From NCBI GenBank assembly GCA_023301795.1, contig JALZVU010000183.1, positions 1 to 35,760 on the forward strand: DNA of 35,760 bases, given 5' to 3'. The notes under the pieces are model-generated. The model had not been told where the DNA came from, ran no database searches, and saw nothing but the letters and a program-made list of their open reading frames with translations. Numbering within the stretch: the first letter of the stretch is position 1; each line of letters begins with the position of its first letter. A program made the position numbers and the translations under genes. This DNA comes from Granulosicoccus sp. GTDB taxonomy: Bacteria; Pseudomonadota; Gammaproteobacteria; Granulosicoccales; Granulosicoccaceae. This document shows, one piece after another, positions 1 through 8,458 of the stretch.

Positions 1-99
1 CTGATCAACCCGATCGCGATGGAAGACGGACTGCGATTTGCGATTCGTGAAGGTGGCCGTACCGTAGGTGCGGGTGTTGTTGCGAAAATCATCGAGTAA
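1..99 (+). CDS. tuf: Elongation factor Tu, C-terminal end (partial)
   Basis: Only the last 32 codons are in the window, with the 5' part lost at the window edge. The frame reads [19 protein letters not shown] and ends [10 protein letters not shown] before a TAA stop. This is the conserved end of EF-Tu domain 3, which contributes to aminoacyl-tRNA binding. EF-Tu delivers aminoacyl-tRNA to the ribosome as a GTP complex in the cytoplasm. Its place just upstream of tRNA-Trp, secE and nusG matches the second tuf copy (tufB type) of many gammaproteobacteria. The family match is clear from the tail alone. Whether this genome has another tuf copy cannot be seen. Confidence 0.95.
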   Translation: MINPIAMEDGLRFAIREGGRTVGAGVVAKIIE

Positions 100-136
100 C
101 GTCTCCCTCCAGCAGTCACAAGATATGTGATTGTAA

Positions 137-165
137 CGATGCAGGTGCCATGGGCACCTGCATCG
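137..165 (+). terminator. 13-bp perfect stem-loop after tuf
   Basis: Positions 137–149 pair perfectly with 153–165 around a 3-nt loop (ATG), 38 bases after the tuf stop. No U-run follows, so it is not a standard intrinsic terminator. It may protect the tuf 3' end, mark a processing site between tuf mRNA and the tRNA, or attenuate read-through. The pairing is directly visible; the role is inferred from position. Confidence 0.5.
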
Positions 166-288
166 CTTGGAAATCGAGTACAATCAGCGGTTCCTTGAAT
201 GTAAGACGTATCACTTGTTGGTGTGTCTTTCATGTAGTACCGGCAGGGCCTTTGTTTTTTAGGTAAATCCTGTCGCATCACCCGGATT

Positions 289-364
289 AGGCCAGTAGCT
301 CAATTGGCAGAGCGGCGGTCTCCAAAACCGCAGGTTGGGGGTTCGATTCCCTCCTGGCCTGCCA
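289..364 (+). tRNA. trpT: tRNA-Trp (anticodon CCA)
   Basis: A 76-nt cloverleaf. The acceptor arm AGGCCAG (289–295) pairs with CTGGCCT (354–360), followed by discriminator G and an encoded CCA end (362–364). The D-arm contains TAGCTCAATTGGCAGAGC, the anticodon loop reads CTCCAAA with anticodon CCA, and the T-arm contains GGTTCGATTCC. It decodes UGG as tryptophan. The gene lies between tuf and secE, as in Pseudomonas and many other gammaproteobacteria, and may be cut out of a longer transcript that starts upstream. Confidence 0.97.
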
Positions 365-439
365 ATCCGGCATTGTAAACGATGATCTGTAACATATTGA
401 CAGCCTTCCGCTTAGGGGTGGGTTGTTTACAATGCTGCA

Positions 440-838
440 GTGAAGAAAGCAACGGGCATATTGATGGTCTCCAAGGCCGAAGTTACATCGAGTACGGCGG
501 ATACGCTTAAGTTGGCGGCTGCAGGGGCACTTGTGCTCGCTGGGCTTGTCGGCTTTTACTATTTTGCCGGTCAGTCGCTTTTGATGCGTGTTATCGCGCT
601 GTTAATTGTCGCGGGACTTGCTGCATTTGTCGTGTACCAGACCGATCTTGGTAAGCGAACGGTAGATTTTTTCCGTGACGCGCGGACTGAGGTTCGCAAG
701 GTGGTCTGGCCTAGTCGCGCCGAGACGACACAAACAACCATCACAGTGTTCATCATTGTCTTTATTGTGGGGATATTCCTCTGGTTGTTTGATATGTTTC
801 TGGCATATCTTTTCAGACTAATTACCGGAATCAGCTGA
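440..838 (+). CDS. secE: Preprotein translocase subunit SecE
   Basis: SecE is the small clamp subunit of the SecYEG protein-conducting channel in the inner membrane. The protein (132 aa from this start; E. coli 127 aa) shows three hydrophobic helices at about residues 23–44, 47–68 and 99–127. The amphipathic hinge between helices 2 and 3 carries the conserved [13 protein letters not shown] motif at about residues 81–93, the family signature. The start is uncertain. A GTG at 440 gives the longest frame, but an in-frame ATG at 464 (MVSKAE) is equally possible and neither has a strong Shine-Dalgarno. The stop lies one base before the nusG start, so the two genes are almost certainly cotranscribed and translationally coupled, as in most bacteria. 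Confidence 0.95.
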   Translation: MKKATGILMVSKAEVTSSTADTLKLAAAGALVLAGLVGFYYFAGQSLLMRVIALLIVAGLAAFVVYQTDLGKRTVDFFRDARTEVRKVVWPSRAETTQTTITVFIIVFIVGIFLWLFDMFLAYLFRLITGIS

Positions 839-839
839 C

Positions 840-1373
840 ATGTCAATGCGTTGGTTCGTCGTTCAAGCGTTCTCTGGGTTCGAAGGCACCGTAAAGCGGT
901 CCCTGGAAGAACGGATAGAGCGTGCTGGTCTGGAAGAAAAATTCGGCGACATCCTTGTTCCGACTGAAGAAGTTGTCGAAATACGGAACGGGCAGAAGAG
1001 ACGTTCAGAGCGTAAGTTTTTCCCCGGCTATGTGTTGGTTCGCATGGAAATGGAAGATGAGACTTGGCACTTGGTCAAAGACGTGCCGAAAGTGCTCGGG
1101 TTTATCGGCGGTACAGCTGATCGGCCTGCGCCTATTTCGGACAAAGAAGCTGATGCGATCCTGCAACGAGTTCAGGATGGTGTTGAGAAGCCTCGTCCGA
1201 AAGTGTTGTTCGATGTTGGCGAGGTTGTGAGAGTTACCGATGGTCCGTTTAACGACTTCAACGGGGTGGTCGAGGAAGTTAACTTTGACAAGAACCGCTT
1301 GCTGGTGGCTGTGCAAATTTTTGGTCGTTCTACCCCTGTTGAGCTTGAGTTCAGTCAGGTCGAAAAAGCCTGA
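840..1373 (+). CDS. nusG: Transcription antitermination/elongation factor NusG
   Basis: NusG binds the clamp helices of RNA polymerase, suppresses pausing, and links transcription to Rho or to ribosomal protein S10. At 177 aa it is close to E. coli (181 aa). The N-terminal NGN domain (about residues 3–110) begins [13 protein letters not shown] and includes [12 protein letters not shown]. The C-terminal KOW domain (about 125–175) has [19 protein letters not shown] and ends in FSQVEKA. A second ATG two codons downstream (846) could also be used and would give MRWFV at the terminus. The gene is one base past secE and followed by a 214-bp gap before the L11–L1 genes, the classic arrangement. Confidence 0.98.
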   Translation: MSMRWFVVQAFSGFEGTVKRSLEERIERAGLEEKFGDILVPTEEVVEIRNGQKRRSERKFFPGYVLVRMEMEDETWHLVKDVPKVLGFIGGTADRPAPISDKEADAILQRVQDGVEKPRPKVLFDVGEVVRVTDGPFNDFNGVVEEVNFDKNRLLVAVQIFGRSTPVELEFSQVEKA

Positions 1374-1587
1374 TTGTAATCGCTGCGGTGTTTAGCGTGT
1401 TCGTCCCCCGTATATGTGAGTAGCGGGCACACAAATTAGTCATGCAGGCGCAAGTCTGTTTTCCCTCTTGCGCAACGCTGTCATTCGATGGTTGTTGTGT
1501 AAGGACACATCTCGGGGAGCTTGTGAAATTCTGGTTGCGTACCAGGGTTAGAGCACAGGCGCTTGAACCCGTCAGGAGTTTAGTTAT
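1374..1587 (+). promoter_or_regulatory. nusG–rplK leader region
   Basis: This is 214 bp without a credible gene. In E. coli the corresponding gap carries the promoter of the rplKA unit and, in the leader RNA, the binding site through which L1 represses its own operon. Here a 7-bp inverted repeat is visible (GCGCAAG at 1448–1454, CTTGCGC at 1467–1473), and AGGAG lies just ahead of the rplK ATG. I found no convincing sigma-70 hexamer pair and cannot place an L1 site by eye. The regulatory role is inferred from position. Confidence 0.35.
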
Positions 1588-2016
1588 ATGGCCAAGAAAG
1601 TTCAGGCTTACATCAAGCTGCAAGTGCCTGCCGGGCAGGCAAATCCCAGTCCACCTGTAGGTCCTGCATTGGGTCAGCATGGTGTGAACATCATGGAATT
1701 CTGCAAAGCATTCAATGCTTCCACGCAGAGCATGGAAGCAGGTCTGCCAATTCCCGTCGTTATTACTGTTTACAGCGACCGTAGCTTTACGTACATACAA
1801 AAGACTCCTCCCGCATCTGTATTGCTGCGCAAGATTGCTGGCATACCCAAGGGTAGTGGACGTCCCAATACTGAGAAGGTTGGCAAGGTTAGTCGCGCTC
1901 AGCTCGAAGAGATCGCGACGACTAAGAACCCTGACCTTACAGCGTCGGATATGGACGCTGCAGTTCGCACAATCTCCGGTACTGCACGCAGTATGGGTCT
2001 GGAAGTAGAGGGATAG
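1588..2016 (+). CDS. rplK: 50S ribosomal protein L11
   Basis: L11 binds the GTPase-associated region of 23S rRNA, supports factor-dependent GTP hydrolysis and is needed for RelA activation. The protein is 142 aa, the same length as E. coli L11. It starts [20 protein letters not shown] and contains [22 protein letters not shown] in its N-terminal domain, both highly conserved. The C-terminal RNA-binding domain carries [22 protein letters not shown] and ends [19 protein letters not shown] lies 8 bases before the ATG. The rplA start follows 3 bases after the stop, so L11 and L1 are cotranslated as a pair. Confidence 0.98.
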   Translation: MAKKVQAYIKLQVPAGQANPSPPVGPALGQHGVNIMEFCKAFNASTQSMEAGLPIPVVITVYSDRSFTYIQKTPPASVLLRKIAGIPKGSGRPNTEKVGKVSRAQLEEIATTKNPDLTASDMDAAVRTISGTARSMGLEVEG

Positions 2017-2019
2017 ATC

Positions 2020-2712
2020 ATGGCAAAGCTAGGTAAACGTACAAAAGCAATCCGCGAAAAGGTTGATCCGGTTAAGCAGTATGGGATCGAAGAAGCGTTC
2101 GCACTGCTCAAAGAGCTTTCTACTGTAAAGTTCGCTGAGTCCGTTGATGTTGCTGTAAATCTGGGTGTCGATCCGCGTAAATCTGATCAGGTCGTTCGTG
2201 GCTCAAGCGTCTTGCCAAACGGCACAGGAAAAACCGTTCGAGTAGCGGTTTTTGCTCAGGGTGCACAAGCAGACGCTGCTAAAGAAGCGGGTGCCGACAT
2301 CGTCGGGTTTGAAGACTTGGCTGAGTCCATCAAAGGCGGCACCATGGATTTTGATGTGGTCATCGCAGCCCCAGACGCCATGCGCGTTGTTGGTGCTCTT
2401 GGAACGATTCTCGGTCCTCGCGGACTGATGCCTAACCCTAAGGTTGGCACCGTAACACCAAATGTTGCGCAGGCAGTTACCAATGCCAAGGCCGGACAGG
2501 TCCGATACCGCGCTGACAAAGGCGGCATCGTGCACTGCACGCTGGGCAAGGCAACCTTTGAGCCAGCTCAGTTGCATGAAAATCTTACGCAACTTGTGGG
2601 CGATCTGATCAAGGCGAAGCCTTCTGCAGCAAAAGGCGTTTACATGCGAAAAATTACAGTCTCCACGACAATGGGGCCTGGGTTGACAATTGATCATTCC
2701 AGCCTGGTCTAG
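2020..2712 (+). CDS. rplA: 50S ribosomal protein L1
   Basis: L1 forms the mobile L1 stalk of the large subunit, helps release deacylated tRNA, and in E. coli represses translation of its own L11–L1 mRNA. At 230 aa it is near the E. coli length (234 aa). Family signatures include [25 protein letters not shown] in the first half and [15 protein letters not shown] in the middle. The C-terminal part reads [17 protein letters not shown]. The start lies 3 bases after rplK, consistent with coupling. A long non-coding leader for rplJ follows. Confidence 0.98.
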   Translation: MAKLGKRTKAIREKVDPVKQYGIEEAFALLKELSTVKFAESVDVAVNLGVDPRKSDQVVRGSSVLPNGTGKTVRVAVFAQGAQADAAKEAGADIVGFEDLAESIKGGTMDFDVVIAAPDAMRVVGALGTILGPRGLMPNPKVGTVTPNVAQAVTNAKAGQVRYRADKGGIVHCTLGKATFEPAQLHENLTQLVGDLIKAKPSAAKGVYMRKITVSTTMGPGLTIDHSSLV

Positions 2713-2725
2713 ACAGTAGATTTAA

Positions 2726-2749
2726 CAGACAACCCCGCGGGGTTGCCTG
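2726..2749 (+). terminator. Palindromic stem-loop just after rplA
   Basis: A 16-nt perfect palindrome (CAACCCCG/CGGGGTTG, 2730–2745) begins 18 bases after the rplA stop. Beyond one A·C mismatch it is extended by 3 more pairs (CAG/CTG). No clean U-run follows, only a T-rich stretch (GTTGTTTGTTGTTAG). It may attenuate transcription from the rplKA unit or stabilise its 3' end. In E. coli this gap also separates L1 from the separately controlled L10 unit. Confidence 0.45.
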
Positions 2750-2899
2750 AGTTGTTTGTTGTTAGTTAAGAACTTTGAGTGAGCAGGCAGCCTGCAAACA
2801 TAGCCGTGTTGGCCGTGGTTACAGGTCAGGAGCGAGTTAGCCATCGTCATTATTGACTTCGGAGCTTGGTCTGTCTCATCGAAGACCGTAGGTGCAGTT

Positions 2900-2929
2900 T
2901 TGGCAGAATACGTGTTGAATCGGCTTAAT
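2900..2929 (+). promoter_or_regulatory. Possible sigma-70 promoter for rplJL–rpoBC
   Basis: TTGGCA (2900–2905) lies 18 bp before CTTAAT (2924–2929). The matches to TTGACA and TATAAT are 5 of 6 and 4 of 6. A promoter is expected in this gap because the L10 unit has its own promoter in E. coli. The match is modest and it is a guess among several AT-rich options. Confidence 0.25.
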
Positions 2930-3100
2930 GTCCTGCGCAGATGGGGATGTAATGCGGCTAGTGCAGTAATTGTTTTGCTGTCCAATGCCAGATTGCGGAA
3001 CCAAGTGGGTAGGCGATATGAGGGTTTCGATCTCTTGCATCGTCTGCATGGCCGGCCTTTAGGAGATTTTTCCTGAAGGCCATAAAACTATAGGTGCTCT
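2930..3100 (+). promoter_or_regulatory. Likely L10 leader (autoregulatory 5' UTR of rplJ)
   Basis: The 388-bp gap between rplA and rplJ contains no credible gene. Its 3' part probably forms the structured leader bound by the L10–L7/L12 complex, which represses rplJL translation in E. coli and many other bacteria. A strong hairpin is visible: 3054–3064 pairs with 3071–3081 (11 bp including one G·U, 6-nt loop), ending 19 bases before the rplJ ATG. An AGGAG sits inside the stem while the apparent ribosome site AGGTG (3092–3096) lies outside it. A second possible stem pairs GCGAT near 3013–3017 with ATCGT near 3039–3043. The function is inferred from position and structure. Confidence 0.5.
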
Positions 3101-3625
3101 ATGGCTCTGAGTTATACAGAGAAGCAAGCAGTTGTTGCAGAAGTCGCAGAAGTTGCGAATTCGGCGATGTCTGCGGTTGCTGCCGAGTACCGGGGACTGA
3201 CTGTCTCGCAACTAACTGCTCTGCGTGCGAAAGCGCGTGAAACAGGTGTGTATGTGCGGGTCGTGAAGAATTCCCTGGCTAAGTTGGCAGTCAAAGGGAC
3301 TGAATTCGAGTGTATGAACGATCGCCTGAGCGGTCCGTTGATGCTGGCATTCTCGCAAGAGGATCCAGGTTCTGCGGCACGTCTTTTTCGCGACTTCGCC
3401 AAAGATAATGACAAGCTTGTCATTACTGTTGGTGCGGTTGGTGGAGAAACGATCGATGCTAGCGATATTGGCAAGTTAGCCAACCTCCCAACGCGGGACG
3501 AGGCAATATCTTTGCTAATGGCTGTTATGCAGGCGCCGGTTACCAAACTAGCGCGTACCTTGAACGAAGTGCCTGGAAAGCTTGTGCGTACGGTGGAAGC
3601 CGTTCGCCTTTCGAAAGAAGCTTAA
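3101..3625 (+). CDS. rplJ: 50S ribosomal protein L10
   Basis: L10 anchors the L7/L12 dimers to the large subunit and, complexed with them, represses its own mRNA. At 174 aa it is a little longer than E. coli L10 (165 aa). The N-terminal rRNA-binding domain starts MALSYTEKQAVVAEVAEVA and includes YRGLTVSQLTALRAKARE followed by VRVVKNSLAKLAV. The C-terminal helix that binds L7/L12 reads LARTLNEVPGKLVRTVEAV. It is preceded by the long leader described above and followed 118 bases later by rplL, the standard L10–L7/L12 pair. Confidence 0.98.
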   Translation: MALSYTEKQAVVAEVAEVANSAMSAVAAEYRGLTVSQLTALRAKARETGVYVRVVKNSLAKLAVKGTEFECMNDRLSGPLMLAFSQEDPGSAARLFRDFAKDNDKLVITVGAVGGETIDASDIGKLANLPTRDEAISLLMAVMQAPVTKLARTLNEVPGKLVRTVEAVRLSKEA

Positions 3626-3743
3626 TCACGAATCACATCGGTTCACTCAATCGGCAACTCGGAAACAACAACTGTTTCGAGCGGCCAAATACTTTACTAA
3701 GGGTTACACGTAACATTGCGTTTAACCGATCGGAGAAAGACAA

Positions 3744-4121
3744 ATGGCAGTATCAAAAGAAGACATGCTGGAAACCATCTCCAACATGTCAGTGATGGAG
3801 GTCGTTGACCTTATCAGTGCAATGGAAGAGAAGTTTGGTGTGTCAGCAGCTGCAGCAGTAGCCGCAGCTCCAGCTGGTGGCGGCGATGGCGGCGCAGCTG
3901 CAGAAGAGCAGACTGAGTTCGACGTGATTCTGGCTAGCTTTGGCGAAAACAAGGTTGGCGTTATCAAAGCGGTTCGTGGCGCTACAGGCCTTGGCCTGAA
4001 GGAAGCGAAAGACCTGGTCGAAAGTGCTCCTGCTTCTATCAAGGAAGCGGTTAGCAAGGCTGAAGGTGAAGAGCTTAAGAAGACGTTGGAAGAAGCTGGC
4101 GCTAGCGTCGAGCTTAAGTAG
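3744..4121 (+). CDS. rplL: 50S ribosomal protein L7/L12
   Basis: L7/L12 forms the flexible stalk that recruits translational GTPases. It is 125 aa (E. coli 121 aa). The N-terminal dimerisation domain (about 1–33, [16 protein letters not shown]) is followed by an Ala/Gly-rich hinge (about 34–54) containing [15 protein letters not shown]. The globular factor-binding domain includes [29 protein letters not shown] lies just upstream of the ATG, a strong ribosome site fitting the several copies of this protein made per ribosome. A hairpin and then rpoB follow. Confidence 0.98.
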   Translation: MAVSKEDMLETISNMSVMEVVDLISAMEEKFGVSAAAAVAAAPAGGGDGGAAAEEQTEFDVILASFGENKVGVIKAVRGATGLGLKEAKDLVESAPASIKEAVSKAEGEELKKTLEEAGASVELK

Positions 4122-4139
4122 TTTGATGTATGCCGTTGT

Positions 4140-4161
4140 ACCGGTCTCTAGCGAGACCGGT
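4140..4161 (+). terminator. rplL–rpoB intercistronic hairpin (attenuator or processing site)
   Basis: ACCGGTCTC (4140–4148) pairs perfectly with GAGACCGGT (4153–4161) around a TAGC loop, 19 bases after the rplL stop. No U-run follows. In E. coli the same gap contains a partial attenuator and an RNase III site that set the lower expression of rpoBC relative to rplJL. The stem here is a good candidate for that role, but this is inferred from position. Confidence 0.55.
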
Positions 4162-4279
4162 GCCGCGTCACTTGGCTGGCAGTCATTGCGACTGTCGGCC
4201 TGTTGTCGTTTCTGGCAACGAAAACATACATATTTGCGTGTAACACATAGCGCGCGTGGCAGACAAGCGAGGAACGTTG

Positions 4280-7200
4280 ATGGCCTTTTCGTTCACTGAA
4301 AAAAAACGTATCCGCAAGGATTTCGGGAAGCGTGCGCCTATTTTGGAGGTGCCGTACCTGCTGCAGACGCAGTTGGATTCCTACCGCAATTTCCTTCAGG
4401 AAGACAAGGGCCCAGAGGATCGGGCTGAAGTTGGTCTTCATGGAGCTTTTAACAGCGTCATGCCCATTGTCAGCTACTCCGGCAATGTGGAGCTGCATTA
4501 CGTCAGCTACCGGCTCGGCAAGCCAGCGTTCGACGAACGCGAATGTAAAATTCGGGGCCTTACCTACGCTGCACCTTTGCGGGTACTAGCGCGTCTGATT
4601 ATTTATGACAAGACCGCGCCTGCCAGCAGCAAGGTTGTTAAAGATATAAAAGAACAAGAAGTATTCATGGGCGAGTTGCCTTTGATGACTGGTAATGGCA
4701 CGTTCATTATCAACGGCACAGAGCGCGTAATCGTTTCGCAGCTGCATCGTTCTCCGGGTGTGTTTTTCGATCACGATCGCGGCAAAACGCATTCATCAGG
4801 CAAGCTGCTGTTCAGCGCCCGAATCATTCCTTACCGCGGATCGTGGTTGGATTTTGAATTCGACCCAAAAGATTGCGTCTTTGCACGTATCGATCGCCGT
4901 CGCAAGTTGCCTGCAACAATCGTGCTGCGTGCGCTTGGGTATGAGACTGCTGACATCCTCGACAACTTTTTCGACACACACAAGATCTCGTTGACGAAGA
5001 CCAAAATCGAGATGGAGCTTGTTGCTGAGCGTCTGCGCGGTGAGACAGCCGTTTTCGATATCAAGGCAGGTAAGGACGTCATCGTCGAAGCGGGTCGCCG
5101 CATTTCTGCCAAACATGTTCGGCAGCTCGAATCTGCAAATATCAAGAAGCTGGAAGTTCCTACAGAATATCTGGTTGGCAAAGTCCTTTTCCATGATATT
5201 GCTGATCCAGCTACTGGCGAGCTAATGGCAGAGGCCAATGCTGAGCTTACCGCTGAATTGGTTGAGCAGATCCAGGATGCCGGCGTCAAGAAGCTTGAAG
5301 TGTTGTATGTGAATGATCTGGACCGCGGTCCATACATTTCGAACACATTGCGTATTGACCCTACGAAGACACAGCTGGAAGCACAGGTTGAGATATACCG
5401 AATGATGCGTCCGGGCGAGCCGCCTACCAAGGAAGCTGCACAAAACCTGTTCAACAACCTGTTTTTCGAGCCTGATCGCTACGACCTGTCACCAGTAGGT
5501 CGCATGAAGTTTAATCGGCGTCTCATGCGTGAAAACACAGAAGGTATGGGTACGCTGGATAAGGAAGACATCGAAGCTGTCATGCAGGTCCTTATCGATA
5601 TCCGAAACGGTAACGGCACTGTTGATGACATCGACCATCTTGGTAATCGTCGCATTCGTTCGGTTGGCGAAATGGCTGAAAATGTTTTTCGAGTCGGCCT
5701 TGTGCGTGTTGAGCGTGCTGTACGTGAACGTCTGGGCATGGTTGAGTCCGAGGGGCTTATGCCTCAGGACATCATTAATGCAAAACCAGTTGCTGCCGCG
5801 GTCAAGGAATTTTTCGGATCCAGTCAGTTGTCGCAATTCATGGACCAGAACAATCCGCTTTCTGAAGTCACTCACAAGCGCAGAATTTCTGCTCTTGGGC
5901 CCGGTGGACTAACACGTGAACGTGCAGGCTTTGAAGTGCGTGATGTACATCCAACGCACTACGGTCGTGTTTGCCCAATCGAGACGCCGGAGGGTCCAAA
6001 CATTGGACTGATTAACTCGCTGGCGGTCTACGCACGGACTAACAACTTCGGTTTCCTCGAGACACCGTATGTCAAAATCGAAAACGGTGTGTCTACGGAC
6101 AAGATCGAATATCTGTCGGCAATCGAGGAAGGCAATTACGTCATTGCTCAGGCGAACACCGAGTTAGACGAGAAGGGCAAACTGACAAGCGATCTGGTTT
6201 CTGTTCGAACCAATAACGAATTCACCATGGAGACTCCAGACCGAGTCGAATACATGGATGTCTCGCCCAAGCAGATCGTATCTGTGGCGGCAGCGCTTAT
6301 TCCTTTCCTTGAGCATGATGATGCGAACCGGGCACTGATGGGTTCGAACATGCAACGTCAGGCAGTGCCTACATTGCGGGCCGAAAAGCCTCTCGTTGGA
6401 ACAGGCATCGAGCGAATCGTAGCGGTAGATTCCGGTTCGGCAGTTGTTGCCAAGCGCGGTGGTAACGTCGATTCAGTAGACGCTGCTCGAATTGTTGTTC
6501 GCGTTAACGATGCAGAAGCGGACGATGGTGCTGGTGGTGTGGATATCTACACGCTGACCAAGTACACACGTTCTAATCAGAACACGTGTATCAACCAGCG
6601 TCCATTGGTGCGAGTTGGTGACCAGATAGAGCGTGGTGATGTATTGGCAGATGGTCCGTCCACCGATATGGGTGAATTGGCACTGGGTCAGAACATGCTG
6701 GTAGCGTTCATGCCTTGGAACGGTTACAACTACGAGGATTCCATCCTTATTTCTGAGCGTGTTGTTCAGGAAGATCGCTTTACCACTATCCACATCGAAG
6801 AACTGACTTCAGTAGCTCGTGATACCAAACTTGGGCCTGAGGACATCACTGCCGATATTCCAAATGTTAGCGAAGGTTTGCTGAGCAAGCTGGATGAATC
6901 GGGCATCGTGTACGTTGGAGCTGAAGTGCGTCCCAACGACATTCTGGTAGGAAAAGTGACACCAAAGGGTGAGACTCAACTGACGCCTGAAGAGAAACTG
7001 CTGAGAGCCATTTTTGGTGAAAAAGCATCAGACGTAAAAGATACGTCACTTCGTGTGCCACCTGGCATGGACGGCACAGTTATCGATGTGCGAGTGTTTA
7101 CGCGTGATGGTGTTGACAAGGATTTGCGTGCTCAGGAGATCGAGCGTGAAGAGCTCAAGCAGGTACGTAAGGATATTCAGGACGAAACCCGCATTATCGA

Positions 7201-8365
7201 GAACGATATCTATGCTCGTATCGAACGGCTGATCGTCAACAAAGAAGTTGATAAAGGCCCTGATGGTCTGAATAAGGGTGACAAGATCACCAGTCAATAC
7301 TTGAATGGTCTTGAACGTGAGCAGTGGTTCCAGATATCCATGCAGGATGAAGCACTCAATGTGCAGCTGGAAAAAATTGCGCAAAGCATTGCAGATCATC
7401 GCGAAGCTTTTGAGCAGCGCTTTCTGGAGCAGAAGGAGAAGATTACCTCCGGTGATGATCTTGCGCCCGGTGTGCTCAAGATGGTCAAGGTGTATCTGGC
7501 GGTCAAGCGACGTTTGCAACCTGGCGACAAGATGGCTGGTCGGCATGGAAACAAAGGTGTTATCTCGATGATCGTGCCTGCCGAAGACATGCCTTACAGT
7601 GAAGATGGTGCGCCGGTCGATATTTGCCTCAACCCATTGGGTGTGCCGTCGCGCATGAACGTGGGGCAGGTTCTTGAGATGCATCTTGGCTGGGCTGCCA
7701 AGGGTCTTGGTCACAAAATCAATCGCATGATTAAGGCACAGCAGGCGATTAGTGAGATCCGAGCATTTCTTGACAAGGTCTACAACCACGAGGGTGCATC
7801 GCAGCACGTCGATATCGCTAGTCTAAGTGACGCCGAGATCAAGGAACTTGCAACTAACCTTGTTCGAGGTGTACCCATGGCAACGCCTGTATTTGATGGA
7901 GCCTCTGAAAAAGAGATTCGTCAGATGCTCGCATTGGCAGATTTGCCAGAGTCTGGTCAGGCTGTGTTGTATGACGGACGAACGGGCGATACCTTTGAAC
8001 GTCCTGTATCTGTCGGGTACATGCACATGTTGAAGCTGAATCACTTGGTGGATGACAAGATGCATGCACGTTCCACAGGTCCTTACTCTCTGGTTACTCA
8101 GCAACCTCTGGGTGGTAAGGCTCAGTTCGGTGGTCAGCGTTTCGGAGAGATGGAAGTCTGGGCTCTGGAGGCATACGGTGCGGCATATACACTGCGTGAA
8201 ATGCTCACGGTTAAGTCGGACGATGTGAAAGGGCGTAATACGATGTACAAGAACATTGTTGATGGTGATCACCGCATGGATGCCGGTATGCCTGAGTCGT
8301 TCAATGTTCTGCTCAAGGAGATTCGCTCTTTGGGTATCAATATCGAGTTGGAACAAGACCATTAG
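4280..8365 (+). CDS. rpoB: DNA-directed RNA polymerase subunit beta
   Basis: RpoB forms one pincer of RNA polymerase and most of the rifampicin pocket. It is 1361 aa (E. coli 1342). I chose the ATG at 4280 because the protein then begins [18 protein letters not shown], matching the conserved terminus, and GAGGAA lies 7 bases upstream; a GTG at 4256 would add 8 non-conserved residues. The rifampicin region (about residues 513–544) reads [20 protein letters not shown] and then [12 protein letters not shown], so the classic resistance positions look wild type. Other signatures are [18 protein letters not shown] and, near the C-terminus, [20 protein letters not shown]. It is followed by a hairpin and rpoC. 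Confidence 0.99.
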   Translation: MAFSFTEKKRIRKDFGKRAPILEVPYLLQTQLDSYRNFLQEDKGPEDRAEVGLHGAFNSVMPIVSYSGNVELHYVSYRLGKPAFDERECKIRGLTYAAPLRVLARLIIYDKTAPASSKVVKDIKEQEVFMGELPLMTGNGTFIINGTERVIVSQLHRSPGVFFDHDRGKTHSSGKLLFSARIIPYRGSWLDFEFDPKDCVFARIDRRRKLPATIVLRALGYETADILDNFFDTHKISLTKTKIEMELVAERLRGETAVFDIKAGKDVIVEAGRRISAKHVRQLESANIKKLEVPTEYLVGKVLFHDIADPATGELMAEANAELTAELVEQIQDAGVKKLEVLYVNDLDRGPYISNTLRIDPTKTQLEAQVEIYRMMRPGEPPTKEAAQNLFNNLFFEPDRYDLSPVGRMKFNRRLMRENTEGMGTLDKEDIEAVMQVLIDIRNGNGTVDDIDHLGNRRIRSVGEMAENVFRVGLVRVERAVRERLGMVESEGLMPQDIINAKPVAAAVKEFFGSSQLSQFMDQNNPLSEVTHKRRISALGPGGLTRERAGFEVRDVHPTHYGRVCPIETPEGPNIGLINSLAVYARTNNFGFLETPYVKIENGVSTDKIEYLSAIEEGNYVIAQANTELDEKGKLTSDLVSVRTNNEFTMETPDRVEYMDVSPKQIVSVAAALIPFLEHDDANRALMGSNMQRQAVPTLRAEKPLVGTGIERIVAVDSGSAVVAKRGGNVDSVDAARIVVRVNDAEADDGAGGVDIYTLTKYTRSNQNTCINQRPLVRVGDQIERGDVLADGPSTDMGELALGQNMLVAFMPWNGYNYEDSILISERVVQEDRFTTIHIEELTSVARDTKLGPEDITADIPNVSEGLLSKLDESGIVYVGAEVRPNDILVGKVTPKGETQLTPEEKLLRAIFGEKASDVKDTSLRVPPGMDGTVIDVRVFTRDGVDKDLRAQEIEREELKQVRKDIQDETRIIENDIYARIERLIVNKEVDKGPDGLNKGDKITSQYLNGLEREQWFQISMQDEALNVQLEKIAQSIADHREAFEQRFLEQKEKITSGDDLAPGVLKMVKVYLAVKRRLQPGDKMAGRHGNKGVISMIVPAEDMPYSEDGAPVDICLNPLGVPSRMNVGQVLEMHLGWAAKGLGHKINRMIKAQQAISEIRAFLDKVYNHEGASQHVDIASLSDAEIKELATNLVRGVPMATPVFDGASEKEIRQMLALADLPESGQAVLYDGRTGDTFERPVSVGYMHMLKLNHLVDDKMHARSTGPYSLVTQQPLGGKAQFGGQRFGEMEVWALEAYGAAYTLREMLTVKSDDVKGRNTMYKNIVDGDHRMDAGMPESFNVLLKEIRSLGINIELEQDH

Positions 8366-8377
8366 GAACGTTCTATC

Positions 8378-8409
8378 TGGTCAGCGCTGCAGAGATTGCG
8401 CGCTGACCA
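8378..8409 (+). other. rpoB–rpoC intercistronic hairpin
   Basis: TGGTCAGCGC (8378–8387) pairs perfectly with GCGCTGACCA (8400–8409), leaving a 12-nt loop. It occupies the first half of the 93-bp gap between the two polymerase genes and lacks a U-run. It may be an RNase site or help balance beta and beta-prime. The pairing is visible; the function is inferred. Confidence 0.5.
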
Positions 8410-8458
8410 TCTTGAACAACGAATACATTTTCCGCCGCAACGTCATGGGGAATAAAGA

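Noticed and set aside
397-433. TTGACA (397–402) with TACAAT (428–433) as a secE promoter
   Set aside because: The spacer is 25 bp, too long for a sigma-70 promoter, and no better-spaced partner is evident.
4256-4279. GTG at 4256 as the rpoB start
   Set aside because: The ATG at 4280 has a good Shine-Dalgarno and gives the conserved N-terminus [17 protein letters not shown].
7046-7807. 253-codon minus-strand open frame inside rpoB
   Set aside because: Antisense shadow of conserved rpoB sequence, with no plausible start context or neighbour.
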